Below are positions 34,151-42,419 of a stretch of DNA of 64,000 bases, one piece after another (the first letter of the stretch is position 1; the number at the start of each line of letters is the position of its first letter). Location of the stretch: assembly GCF_028288225.1 (NCBI RefSeq), contig NZ_JAQBOC010000061.1, forward strand, positions 35,324-99,323, given 5' to 3'. Source of the DNA: Mucilaginibacter sp. GTDB lineage: Bacteria; Bacteroidota; Bacteroidia; Sphingobacteriales; Sphingobacteriaceae. The position numbers and the translations under genes are program-made. The notes beneath the pieces were generated by a model. It made no database searches. It worked only from the letters and a program-made list of their open reading frames with translations, and was not told where the DNA came from.

Positions 34151-34212
34151 AATGTTTTTTATCTAATGTTGTTATTGTAGTAGAGCGAATTTGTTGTGAA
34201 AGGTTTAATGGG

Positions 34213-34326
34213 GAGGTTGATTGGGTTGATTAAGTTGGATTAAGTTGATTGAGTTAGAATAAGTAACAATTTCTATCAGCCTAATAAACCATTCACTCAA
34301 TCTCAACTTAATCAACCTAATCAACT
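34213..34326. repeat. Long inverted repeat made of 7-base words
   Basis: The left arm 34214-34260 repeats words like GGTTGATT, AAGTTGATTGAG; the right arm 34291-34326 has the complement (CAACTTAATCAACC, TAATCAACT). The two form an imperfect stem of about 36 bases. It lies in the region before the polyprenyl synthase gene. A similar element is at 39340-39440. Confidence 0.6.
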
Positions 34327-34405
34327 ACTCACAAAGCAAAATTTACCTTATGTTTGTGCGGACAGCCGGTTAAGCGGCGCAACACATAAAAAAGCGTGTA
34401 TTTTA

Positions 34406-35377
34406 ATGCTGAGCATCAACGAGATTAAAAAACCAATTGCGGCTGATATTGACGTTTTTGAAGGGAAGTTTAAAGCTTCTATGCAAAGCTCAGTTCCGCT
34501 GCTTGATCGTATTACTCACTATATTGTTAAGCGTAAGGGGAAACAGATCCGGCCCATGTTCGTATTTTTTTCGGCCAGTATTTGCGGTGGCATCAATGAA
34601 TCAACCCACCGGGGTGCCGCCCTTGTTGAGCTGTTGCATACCGCTACCCTGATTCATGATGATGTGGTTGATAACTCATACCAGCGGCGCAGCTTTTTTT
34701 CGATAAACGCTTTATGGAAAAACAAAATAGCTGTTTTAGTAGGCGATTTTCTGCTGTCAAAAGGCTTGCTGCTCTCCATGAAGAATGACGATTACAGGTT
34801 TCTGAAAATAGTTTCTACAGCAATGGAACAGATGATTGAGGGTGAGCTGCTGCAGGTGGAGAAGGTACGCCGGATGGATATAGAGGAGAAGGTTTACTAT
34901 GAAGTGATAAGACAAAAAACGGCCAGTTTGATAGCCAGTTGCTGCGAGTGCGGAGCAGCATCGGCAGGGGCTGACGATGAAACCATTGAAAAAATGCGCC
35001 TGTTTGGCGAAAAAATAGGCATAGCTTTCCAAATAAAGGACGATATGTTTGATTTTGGCACAGATGATGTCGGTAAACCGCTTGGAATTGATATAAAGGA
35101 AAAAAAGGTTACCCTGCCGCTTATATATGCGCTTAATAACAGCAAAGCTGATGTTAAGAAACAAATGATAAACCTGGTAAAAAACCATAATGACGACCCG
35201 GCTAAAATTGCCCGCATTATTAGTTTTGTAAAGGAAACCGGCGGACTGCAATATGCCGAAAGCCAAATGAAGAAATACCAGGATGAGGCATTTGAGATCT
35301 TAAATACATTCCCAAATGGTGATTCACGCCTGGGGCTGGAGCAGTTAGTAAGGTTTACGACCGAACGCAATAAATAA
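34406..35377 (+). CDS. Polyprenyl diphosphate synthase
   Basis: Protein of 323 residues of the trans-isoprenyl diphosphate synthase family. First Asp-rich motif DDVVD (85-89) and second DDMFD (about 212-216) bind Mg-diphosphate; RHR-type residues KGKQIRP (45-50). It builds the long-chain polyprenyl tail used for menaquinone (octaprenyl class likely, chain length not provable). The stop codon overlaps the TerC start by one base (TAATG), so the two are co-translated. Confidence 0.9.
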   Translation: MLSINEIKKPIAADIDVFEGKFKASMQSSVPLLDRITHYIVKRKGKQIRPMFVFFSASICGGINESTHRGAALVELLHTATLIHDDVVDNSYQRRSFFSINALWKNKIAVLVGDFLLSKGLLLSMKNDDYRFLKIVSTAMEQMIEGELLQVEKVRRMDIEEKVYYEVIRQKTASLIASCCECGAASAGADDETIEKMRLFGEKIGIAFQIKDDMFDFGTDDVGKPLGIDIKEKKVTLPLIYALNNSKADVKKQMINLVKNHNDDPAKIARIISFVKETGGLQYAESQMKKYQDEAFEILNTFPNGDSRLGLEQLVRFTTERNK

Positions 35378-36435
35378 TGAGTAACGAATTAATTTTTATT
35401 TCGGGTTTCATTGTATTCATTTTAATAATGCTTGCGCTTGACCTCGGCTTGTTTACAAAAACCGACAAGCCGGTAAGCCTGAAACAGGCAGGAATTATGA
35501 GCGCGGTTTGGATAGGCATGTCGCTGGGTTTTTATACCCTGATCTTAAATTTCGGCCACCTGCTGCACCATATTGATAGTTTTGCCGCCCTGCAGCAGGT
35601 CAACATTGATAACTTTCATCACCTTAAGCTTAACCCTAATGATTTTGCTGGGAGCCTTGAGCTTTACCGCAAAAACCTGGGCCTGGAGTTTATCACCGGT
35701 TACGTTGTAGAGTATGCCTTATCGGTTGATAATATATTTGTCATTGTATTAGTGTTTACAGCTTTTGGCGTTAACCCGAAGTATTATCATAAAGTGCTTT
35801 TTTGGGGGATCATCGGTGCTGTATTAATGCGCTTTGCCTTTATATTCCTTGGCTCTGCACTTATCACCCGTTTTCATTGGATCCTTTACCTGTTCGGCGC
35901 ATTTTTGGTTTATACCGGCGTTAGCATGTTTATTAACCGTAACCAGGAGGACAAGATAGACCCGGAAAACCACAAAATAGTAAAATTAGCATCCAAATAT
36001 TTTGCGGTGCACCCGCAGTTTGAAGGGAATAAGTTTTTTGTTAAGATAAACGGTAAAAAACTGATCACGCCGTTATTCCTGGTGCTGCTTATCATTGAGG
36101 TTACTGATCTTGTTTTCGCGGTTGATTCAATCCCCGCTATATTTTCAATAACTAAAGATCCTTACATCGTTTTCTTCTCCAACATATTTGCCATACTGGG
36201 CCTGCGCTCCATGTTCTTTTTACTGGTTAATATTATTGATAAGTTCCATTATTTAAAGGTTGGGCTTGCGGTATTGCTGGCCTTTATCGGACTAAAAATG
36301 CTGGCCGCAAATTATGTGGATAGGATAGGGCTTACCACCGGCAACTCACCGTTAATAATTTTAGCCATCCTGGTGATAAGTGTGGTAGCATCTTTGGTGT
36401 TCCCGAAGAAAAAGGAAAAAGTGATTAGAGGTTAG
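35377..36435 (+). CDS. TerC/Alx family membrane protein
   Basis: Protein of 352 residues with about eight to nine membrane segments and the family motifs EYALSVDNIFVIVLVF and IIEVTDLVFAVDSIPAIFSI (acidic residues in both membrane halves). Relatives Alx and MntX export manganese, while TerC is named for tellurite resistance; here there are no ter genes nearby. A loop insert at about 90-105 and a cytoplasmic one near 195-215 are visible. The stop is followed by a repeat family (GAGACCGGAGATTAG). Confidence 0.85.
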   Translation: MSNELIFISGFIVFILIMLALDLGLFTKTDKPVSLKQAGIMSAVWIGMSLGFYTLILNFGHLLHHIDSFAALQQVNIDNFHHLKLNPNDFAGSLELYRKNLGLEFITGYVVEYALSVDNIFVIVLVFTAFGVNPKYYHKVLFWGIIGAVLMRFAFIFLGSALITRFHWILYLFGAFLVYTGVSMFINRNQEDKIDPENHKIVKLASKYFAVHPQFEGNKFFVKINGKKLITPLFLVLLIIEVTDLVFAVDSIPAIFSITKDPYIVFFSNIFAILGLRSMFFLLVNIIDKFHYLKVGLAVLLAFIGLKMLAANYVDRIGLTTGNSPLIILAILVISVVASLVFPKKKEKVIRG

Positions 36436-36524
36436 AGACCGGAGATTAGTTCGTAATTTTGAATAGGAGATTTTTCAAATAACTTTCCAACCTTTAAACA
36501 TTACAACTTTCCAACATTACCCAC

Positions 36525-37007
36525 ATGGCAGCAAACGATAACCCAAAGGTTCCTACGCTTTACGAATGGGTAGGCGGAATGCCCGTATTTGTAACCCTTT
36601 TCGATAAATTTTATGACAAGGTTTTGCAGGATGAGATCCTTGAACCTGTTTTTAAACATATGTCTGCTGAGCACCGGCTGCATGTGGCGCATTTTGTTGC
36701 CGAGGTATTGGGCGGGCCTAAAGTTTACAGTGAGTCGGAAGGCAGTCATTTTAATATGATAAAAAAACACCTTCAAAAATACCTTACAGAAGAGCACCGC
36801 AAACGCTGGATGGAGCTGTTACTCGAAACTGGCGATGAACTGGCATTGCCTGCTGACCCTGAATTTCGCTCGGCGTTTATGGCCTACCTTGAATGGGGTA
36901 CCCGCATAGCAGTTATCAACTCAAATACAGACAGCATAACCGAAGATCCAAACGTACCAATGCCCGAATGGGGCTGGGGCGTACCCGGCGGGCCGTTTTT
37001 GGGATAG
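36525..37007 (+). CDS. Group II truncated hemoglobin
   Basis: Protein of 160 residues. YEWVGGMPVFVTLFDKFYDK, then HVAHFVAEVLGGPKVYSES, and MIKKHLQKYLTEEHRKRWM match the truncated globin family with group II features (Trp at the G8 position in KRWMELLL). The heme iron ligand is probably the His in KKHL. It binds oxygen or nitric oxide, and may protect against nitrosative stress. The extension at the C-terminus (PEWGWGVPGGPFLG) is family-typical of Bacteroidota. Confidence 0.85.
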   Translation: MAANDNPKVPTLYEWVGGMPVFVTLFDKFYDKVLQDEILEPVFKHMSAEHRLHVAHFVAEVLGGPKVYSESEGSHFNMIKKHLQKYLTEEHRKRWMELLLETGDELALPADPEFRSAFMAYLEWGTRIAVINSNTDSITEDPNVPMPEWGWGVPGGPFLG

Positions 37008-37196
37008 AGTGCTGATGTGCGGATTTTTGATGTGCGAATGTGCGGACGAGAAAAAAAACCGAAAAAACTTAGTTTTCACAACTTCGTAAGTTTTAAACCT
37101 TTTATCTTTCCGACTCCCGGACTTTTCCGACTTTTAGATTAAACAAAATCTCAAATCTCATATCTCAAATCTCACATCTCTTCTTACCTTAGCTAA
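37008..37196. repeat. Intergenic simple-word repeats
   Basis: GATGTGCGG-like words repeat at 37012-37050 and (AAA)TCTCA(TA)-like words at 37147-37180. They have the 7-8 base period seen elsewhere between chromosome genes. Confidence 0.5.
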
Positions 37197-37988
37197 ATGC
37201 AATCGTTTGATTTCGGTCTCTTAAAAATTACGCCATTCTCCATCCTGGATATCATTCTGCTGGCTATTATTATATATCAATTATATAATCTTATACGAGG
37301 CACCATTGCAGCAAATATATTTATAGGGCTTACGCTGATATATGTGCTTTACTTTATTGTGCCGCAAGAGAAAATGCCCCTGCTTGCAGGCATCCTTAAA
37401 AAAGTAGCCGATGTTGGTATTATAGCCGTAATAGTATTGTTTCAGCAGGAGATCAGGAGGTTTTTACTGTTAGTAGGTAAAAATGCATCATTACAGCGTA
37501 ATAAGGCATGGTGGCAATATTTTTTTGGCAAAGCACAAATAGAAAAGGATAACTATGCACGTATTAAACCAATAATTGATGCCTGCAAAAGCCTTAAGCA
37601 GACGCGTACCGGCGCACTTATAGTTTTTGCAAAATATTATGATGAGCAGTTTTACCAGAACAGCTGCGAAATAATTGAAGCAAAGATCTCAAAGCGTTTG
37701 CTGGAAAGTATTTTTCAAAAAAGCAGTCCGCTGCATGACGGAGCTGTGGTTATTGCAGAAAATAAGATAAAATCGGCCAGCTGTATTTTGCCACTTACCG
37801 AAAAAACAGATCTACCAACGCAATTTGGTTTACGTCACCGTGCAGGCATTGGCGTAACCGAAGCAAATGATGCCACAGCAATAATTGTGTCTGAAGAAAC
37901 CGGCGAGATCTCATATGCCAAGCAAGGCCGCGTTAAAATGAACATCAGCTTTGCTGAATTGGAAAAGCTACTGAATAAGGATTTTTAA
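37197..37988 (+). CDS. cdaA: Diadenylate cyclase (CdaA type)
   Basis: Protein of 263 residues, three N-terminal membrane segments and a C-terminal DAC domain with DGA in SPLHDGAVVI (about 180) and RHR in GLRHRAGIGV (about 213). It makes cyclic di-AMP from two ATP, a signal that controls potassium and wall balance. No CdaR or GlmM-type neighbour is seen. The next gene starts 20 bases on. Confidence 0.92.
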   Translation: MQSFDFGLLKITPFSILDIILLAIIIYQLYNLIRGTIAANIFIGLTLIYVLYFIVPQEKMPLLAGILKKVADVGIIAVIVLFQQEIRRFLLLVGKNASLQRNKAWWQYFFGKAQIEKDNYARIKPIIDACKSLKQTRTGALIVFAKYYDEQFYQNSCEIIEAKISKRLLESIFQKSSPLHDGAVVIAENKIKSASCILPLTEKTDLPTQFGLRHRAGIGVTEANDATAIIVSEETGEISYAKQGRVKMNISFAELEKLLNKDF

Positions 37989-38008
37989 TTTTTTGCGTTA
38001 GAAACAAT

Positions 38009-38860
38009 ATGCAATCGCTTTATTCATATGATACTTTAAAAGTACTGTTTAATATAAGCACCCGCTACTTATTATTTACCGGCACGTTTTACCTGTTTTT
38101 TTATGTATGGAAAAATAAACGGTACTGGTACTCAAAAATTCAGCAGCATTACCCGGATAAACGGCACATCTTCCGCGAAATAAAATATTCCTTTGTTACC
38201 GTACTAATATTTGGCGCAGTAATAGTGCTGACGATACTTGCTGGGGCTAAAGGCTTAACACTTGTTTATGCTCCGCTCAACAAATACGGGTACATATATT
38301 ATTTTGTCAGCATTGTGCTGATGATCCTTTTGCATGATACTTATTTTTACTGGACCCACCGTTTAATGCACTGGAAACCGCTTTTTAAATGGGTACATAA
38401 AACGCACCACTTATCCATTAACCCAACTCCGTTTGCAGCCTATGCCTTTCACCCGGTTGAGGCAGTGGTAGAGGTCGGCATTATTCCGTTGATTGCATTT
38501 ACTATTCCCCACCATGCTTCGGCAATTGCCTTGTTCGGAATTTATTCATTATTGTTAAATGTGGCAGGGCATTTGGGCTATGAGCTTTTCCTCAAAGGAT
38601 TTGCCAGCCATAAAATATTTAGATGGCACAATACATCAACCCACCATAATATGCATCACAGACTGGTTAAATGCAATTACGGTCTGTATTTAAATTTTTG
38701 GGACAGGATTATGCACACCAATCACCCAGATTACGAGGAAAGCTTTAACAAGGTAGTTGAACAAAGGGAGCAGGGAAAAATTATCCGCGAAGCCCTGAAA
38801 GAAACTGCAAAACCAAACCTCACTTTTGCGGAGCCGGAGAAAGTATTGCCGGAGATTTAA
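38009..38860 (+). CDS. Sterol desaturase/fatty acid hydroxylase family protein
   Basis: Protein of 283 residues, integral membrane, with the di-iron His boxes HDTYFYWTHRLMH, KWVHKTHH and TSTHHNMHH. Family members hydroxylate or desaturate lipids; in Bacteroidota they act on sphingolipids or carotenoids, but the substrate here is unknown. Its 3' end overlaps the convergent gene by 41 bases. Confidence 0.85.
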   Translation: MQSLYSYDTLKVLFNISTRYLLFTGTFYLFFYVWKNKRYWYSKIQQHYPDKRHIFREIKYSFVTVLIFGAVIVLTILAGAKGLTLVYAPLNKYGYIYYFVSIVLMILLHDTYFYWTHRLMHWKPLFKWVHKTHHLSINPTPFAAYAFHPVEAVVEVGIIPLIAFTIPHHASAIALFGIYSLLLNVAGHLGYELFLKGFASHKIFRWHNTSTHHNMHHRLVKCNYGLYLNFWDRIMHTNHPDYEESFNKVVEQREQGKIIREALKETAKPNLTFAEPEKVLPEI

Positions 38861-39233
38861 AGGTTGGCAACCCCTGAATCGTTTTTTGCTGCAAAAGATC
38901 CCGGTAAACAGGGTTTATCCGGATTACCGGCATCTTATCATACCCATCTAATTGTGCTATGGGCATTTTTGAGCTTCCTTCCAAAATCGCTACCGGCATA
39001 TTTTCGCGGAAGTAGCTTGTTTTAAAATCAGGATAGTTTAATTTGTTCGTATTTATAGCCAGCGTTTCATTTGCTTTTAAAGTTGATGTTAAAAGTTTCC
39101 ATGAATCCATTTGCGATTTGATTGATCTGTCTATCGCGTTAGCCAAACTATCCGCAGGTTTAACCTGTAATTGCTGTGCTTTTAACTGGTAAGCACCGCT
39201 CAACAATATACATGCAAGTACTAATTTTTTCAT
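38820..39233 (-). CDS. Small secreted protein, unknown
   Basis: Protein of 137 residues with a signal peptide (about 1-19, ending KAQQ). No known domain; the mature part has YPDFKTSYFRENMPVAIL and Met/Pro-rich text. It converges on the desaturase gene with overlapping 3' ends. Start and length look sound, and function is unknown. Confidence 0.6.
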   Translation of the reverse strand: MKKLVLACILLSGAYQLKAQQLQVKPADSLANAIDRSIKSQMDSWKLLTSTLKANETLAINTNKLNYPDFKTSYFRENMPVAILEGSSKMPIAQLDGYDKMPVIRINPVYRDLLQQKTIQGLPTFKSPAILSPAPQK

Positions 39234-39339
39234 GACGATTTATTGTAGACACGCGATGTTTCGCGTCTTTTTATAACAAATGTAATTAACAGAAATGTTA
39301 AATGACGTTAATTTTGACAGGTAAAATGTTAAAACCATT

Positions 39340-39440
39340 GGTTAAGTGGTTGATTAGGTTAGATTGAGTTGATTAGGTTTTATATTTGAAAACCGTAACT
39401 TATTCAACTCAATCTAACCTGATCAACTCAATCAACTAAC
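39340..39440. repeat. Second long inverted repeat of 7-base words
   Basis: The left arm 39340-39382 (GTTGATTAGGTTAGATTGAG and so on) and the right arm 39397-39440 (CTCAATCTAACCTGATCAAC) pair over about 30 bases with few mismatches. The vocabulary equals that at 34213-34326. Confidence 0.65.
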
Positions 39441-39441
39441 A

Positions 39442-41940
39442 TCACTTAGCATCATTCACCGCTTTAATAGCATCATCTGCTGCGGTTGCCGAAGCGGTAT
39501 CATTCAGTTTTGTACGTGCAGTTTTTATGTCGGTTAATAAACCGGTTATAAAAGGGCCAATACCAAATTGTTTATATTTAACGCCAAGATCTTTTATTGC
39601 GCTGATACCCTGCTGTGCAAATTCGGGCTTATCAACGCGGCCTGTCATTGCGGCAAAGCTGCGGGTAAGTGCAAATTTACCTTGCGGGCCTGCATCACTA
39701 TATTTCTGATAAACATATGGCCATTGTTCGCTGCCGCCATTGGTTGCATAAGTAGTTACAATAGCCTGCGTTAATGCACCTTTATTATCCTGTTCAAAGC
39801 CTTTAGCCAATGTTAATGATTGTGCCGGATCTAACAAGGCAATTGCGTTCAAAGCCGCACCCTGTACAGCATATGACTGACTGCTTAAAGCCTGTTTAAA
39901 CAAAGTTAAATTATCCGATGCCTTTAATGCACCAAGCTTGGCTATAGCAGCGGCACGTACCAATGTGTTTTCATCGGTTTGTGCTAATGATGTTAATATA
40001 GGCAATGCCGCATTATGGATATCATCATTGCTCATACTTAATGCCTTGATGGCTTTAATGCGCAAGCCAAAGTATTTATCCTTTAAAGCAGCCAGCATAA
40101 CTTTTTGCCCGGCTTTATCAGTCTGGTGGCTTGCGGCAAAAGTTATAGCTTCAAACCTGTCAAGGTATAACGGTGCATTAAAGTATTGAAATGCAAATTC
40201 ATCGAGGGTTTTGTTGTCGGTTTTTTTGGCAAGCAAAGTTTTGTCGCCGTCAACATTTACCAGATCAGGTTTTGTTGCCGATGGGAAGCTAAGCGTATCA
40301 GCCTTATCATTCATCCAAACTTTATACCTGTTTTTTTTGCCGTTAGCATAAATATCAATAGCCATAGGCAATTTAAATGTTTGCCCTTCCTGTGTCTGCT
40401 GCAGGTAAACGGTTTCTGTTTTTGCAGCATCATCATATTTATAGCTGATGTTTAAAACCGGGTGCCCTGCGCCGTAATACCATTGGTTAAAAAACCAGTT
40501 CAGGTCAAGTCCGCTGGCTTCTTCTTCTGCTAAACGCAGCTGTTGGGCCTCGCCATTTTTGTAAGCATACGTTTTAAGATAAATGTTTAACCCTTTGTAA
40601 AATGCATCCTTACCCAAATAGTTGCGCAGCATATTTAAAATACGTCCGCCTTTTTGGTAAGTTACCACATCAAACATATCCATCTCACTGCTGTAATGAA
40701 AACGCACCAGGTCTTTTTTAGCAGCATCGGGCGAGTTTAAATAGTTTGTTAATGCATCATAGCTATGTGCATCGGCTTCATCCTTGCCATATTTGTGTTC
40801 GGCCCAAAGCATTTCGCTAAAATCGGCAAATGATTCGTTTACGGTAAGGTTGCTCCAGCTTTCGGCAGTAACCAAATCGCCAAACCACTGGTGAAACAGC
40901 TCGTGCGCAATGGTGCTGCGACCGGCATCATAACCTGCATCGATCAGCTCGCGCGGGGTTTCCTGTACATAATCGCCATGCAGGGTTGCAGATGTATTTT
41001 CCATCGCACCGCTCACATAATCGCGCACAACAATTTGCGAATATTTATACCATGGGAAATCAACCCCTAAAGTTTTGGAATAAAACTCGATCAATTCAGG
41101 TGTCATCCCGAAGATCTGTTTTGCATAAGGTGCATATTTAGGCTCCAGGTAATAGCTTACCTCTTTGTTGCGCCATTTATCCTTATAAATTTTAAAATCG
41201 CCAACAGCCATCATAAACAGGTATGGCGAGTGAGGCAACTCTTGTTTCCAGGTATCGGTACGGGTACCATCGCCATTAACCTTTTGCGAAGCCAGGCGGC
41301 CGTTTGATAAAGTAACATACTTGGCCGGAACGGTCATTGCTATCTCGTCAGTAGTTTTTTGTTCGGTTTTATCGATCGTTGGGAACCAGCACGATGAGCT
41401 TTCCGATTCGCCCTGGGTCCAGATCTGGGTTGGCTTATCTTTTTCGGTGCCATCGGGGTTAATAAAATATAAACCTTTAGCATCGGTTATAGCCGCGCTG
41501 CCGTGTTGTTTTATCTCGTTTGGCTTTGATGTGTAGTCAACGTAAATGGTATAGGTCTCGTTGTTGTGGTAAACTTTATCAAGCTGGATAGCTACGGTAA
41601 GACTGTCGTCATACTTAAATTTTAGTGGGATGTTTTTACCGTTTTTAACAACAGCAATGGTTTTCAAATCCATGCCTTTGGCATCAAGCCTAAGGCTATC
41701 AGTAGGATAAAAATGTGGTTTTAATGTGACCCATTCTTTACCATACAGGTAACGTTTTTTGTAATCGAAACGTACATCAAGCTTGGTGTGTATCAAATCG
41801 TTGATCCTTGCAGGGGTAGCCCTGTAGATTTTTAATGCCGGATCCTCAGGTTTAGCATCCTGTGCGTACGTTGCAGATACTGTCAAACCCATAAAAAGGC
41901 CTGAAAATATAAATGCTGAAAGGTTTTTGGTTGTTATCAT
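39442..41940 (-). CDS. M1 family zinc aminopeptidase, secreted
   Basis: Protein of 832 residues with a signal peptide (about 1-26). GAMEN exopeptidase motif (311-315), zinc site HELFHQ (346-351) and the third ligand Glu369 in NESFADF. A C-terminal helical repeat region (about 560-830) matches the usual ERAP1-like part. It removes N-terminal residues from peptides in the periplasm. Single gene with its own promoter region toward 42000. Confidence 0.95.
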   Translation of the reverse strand: MITTKNLSAFIFSGLFMGLTVSATYAQDAKPEDPALKIYRATPARINDLIHTKLDVRFDYKKRYLYGKEWVTLKPHFYPTDSLRLDAKGMDLKTIAVVKNGKNIPLKFKYDDSLTVAIQLDKVYHNNETYTIYVDYTSKPNEIKQHGSAAITDAKGLYFINPDGTEKDKPTQIWTQGESESSSCWFPTIDKTEQKTTDEIAMTVPAKYVTLSNGRLASQKVNGDGTRTDTWKQELPHSPYLFMMAVGDFKIYKDKWRNKEVSYYLEPKYAPYAKQIFGMTPELIEFYSKTLGVDFPWYKYSQIVVRDYVSGAMENTSATLHGDYVQETPRELIDAGYDAGRSTIAHELFHQWFGDLVTAESWSNLTVNESFADFSEMLWAEHKYGKDEADAHSYDALTNYLNSPDAAKKDLVRFHYSSEMDMFDVVTYQKGGRILNMLRNYLGKDAFYKGLNIYLKTYAYKNGEAQQLRLAEEEASGLDLNWFFNQWYYGAGHPVLNISYKYDDAAKTETVYLQQTQEGQTFKLPMAIDIYANGKKNRYKVWMNDKADTLSFPSATKPDLVNVDGDKTLLAKKTDNKTLDEFAFQYFNAPLYLDRFEAITFAASHQTDKAGQKVMLAALKDKYFGLRIKAIKALSMSNDDIHNAALPILTSLAQTDENTLVRAAAIAKLGALKASDNLTLFKQALSSQSYAVQGAALNAIALLDPAQSLTLAKGFEQDNKGALTQAIVTTYATNGGSEQWPYVYQKYSDAGPQGKFALTRSFAAMTGRVDKPEFAQQGISAIKDLGVKYKQFGIGPFITGLLTDIKTARTKLNDTASATAADDAIKAVNDAK

Positions 41941-42419
41941 ATTGATGAATATAGTTTTATAGCTATTAAAAAATAAAATGAGGGTCAGTTGGGTTGTAAT
42001 ATTTAAGCTAAATTATAAAGTTTTTATTTAATAAAAGCTATGACGGGATGTAGACAAATAAGTTACAACCTTAAAAATTTTCTGATTTTTTGAAATGTAA
42101 TAACCACATGGCATGTCAAAAACGCACGCAAACTGTACGAATGCGAACAATGTTTGAAAGATAACTATATGTAATTATTTGATAATTAGATATTTAATCA
42201 AATGGCATGTCTTTTATTACTTATAGGCAAACCAGGGACACAATTTCGTAAGCTATTGTAAGGTGGTCGAATTGAGTTTAGGCTCCTGTTGGTATTAAAT
42301 TAAAAATCCCCCTAATAGGGTGAGGTAAAAATGAGTTTGCAGCAGGCAATTATGAATGGATGGTCATCTATGACAAACACACTAATGCCCAATGAAACAA
42401 TGACTAATGACCAAATAAA
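41941..42419. other. Gap between the M1 peptidase and permease genes
   Basis: No gene of useful length. A short stem CCCCCTAATAGGG is at about 42308, and the last 60 bases repeat AATGACTAATGACC-like words up to the start codon of the first permease. Confidence 0.4.

Noticed and set aside
35377..36435. Tellurite resistance locus
   Set aside because: TerC/Alx alone, with no other ter genes; a metal export role is more likely.
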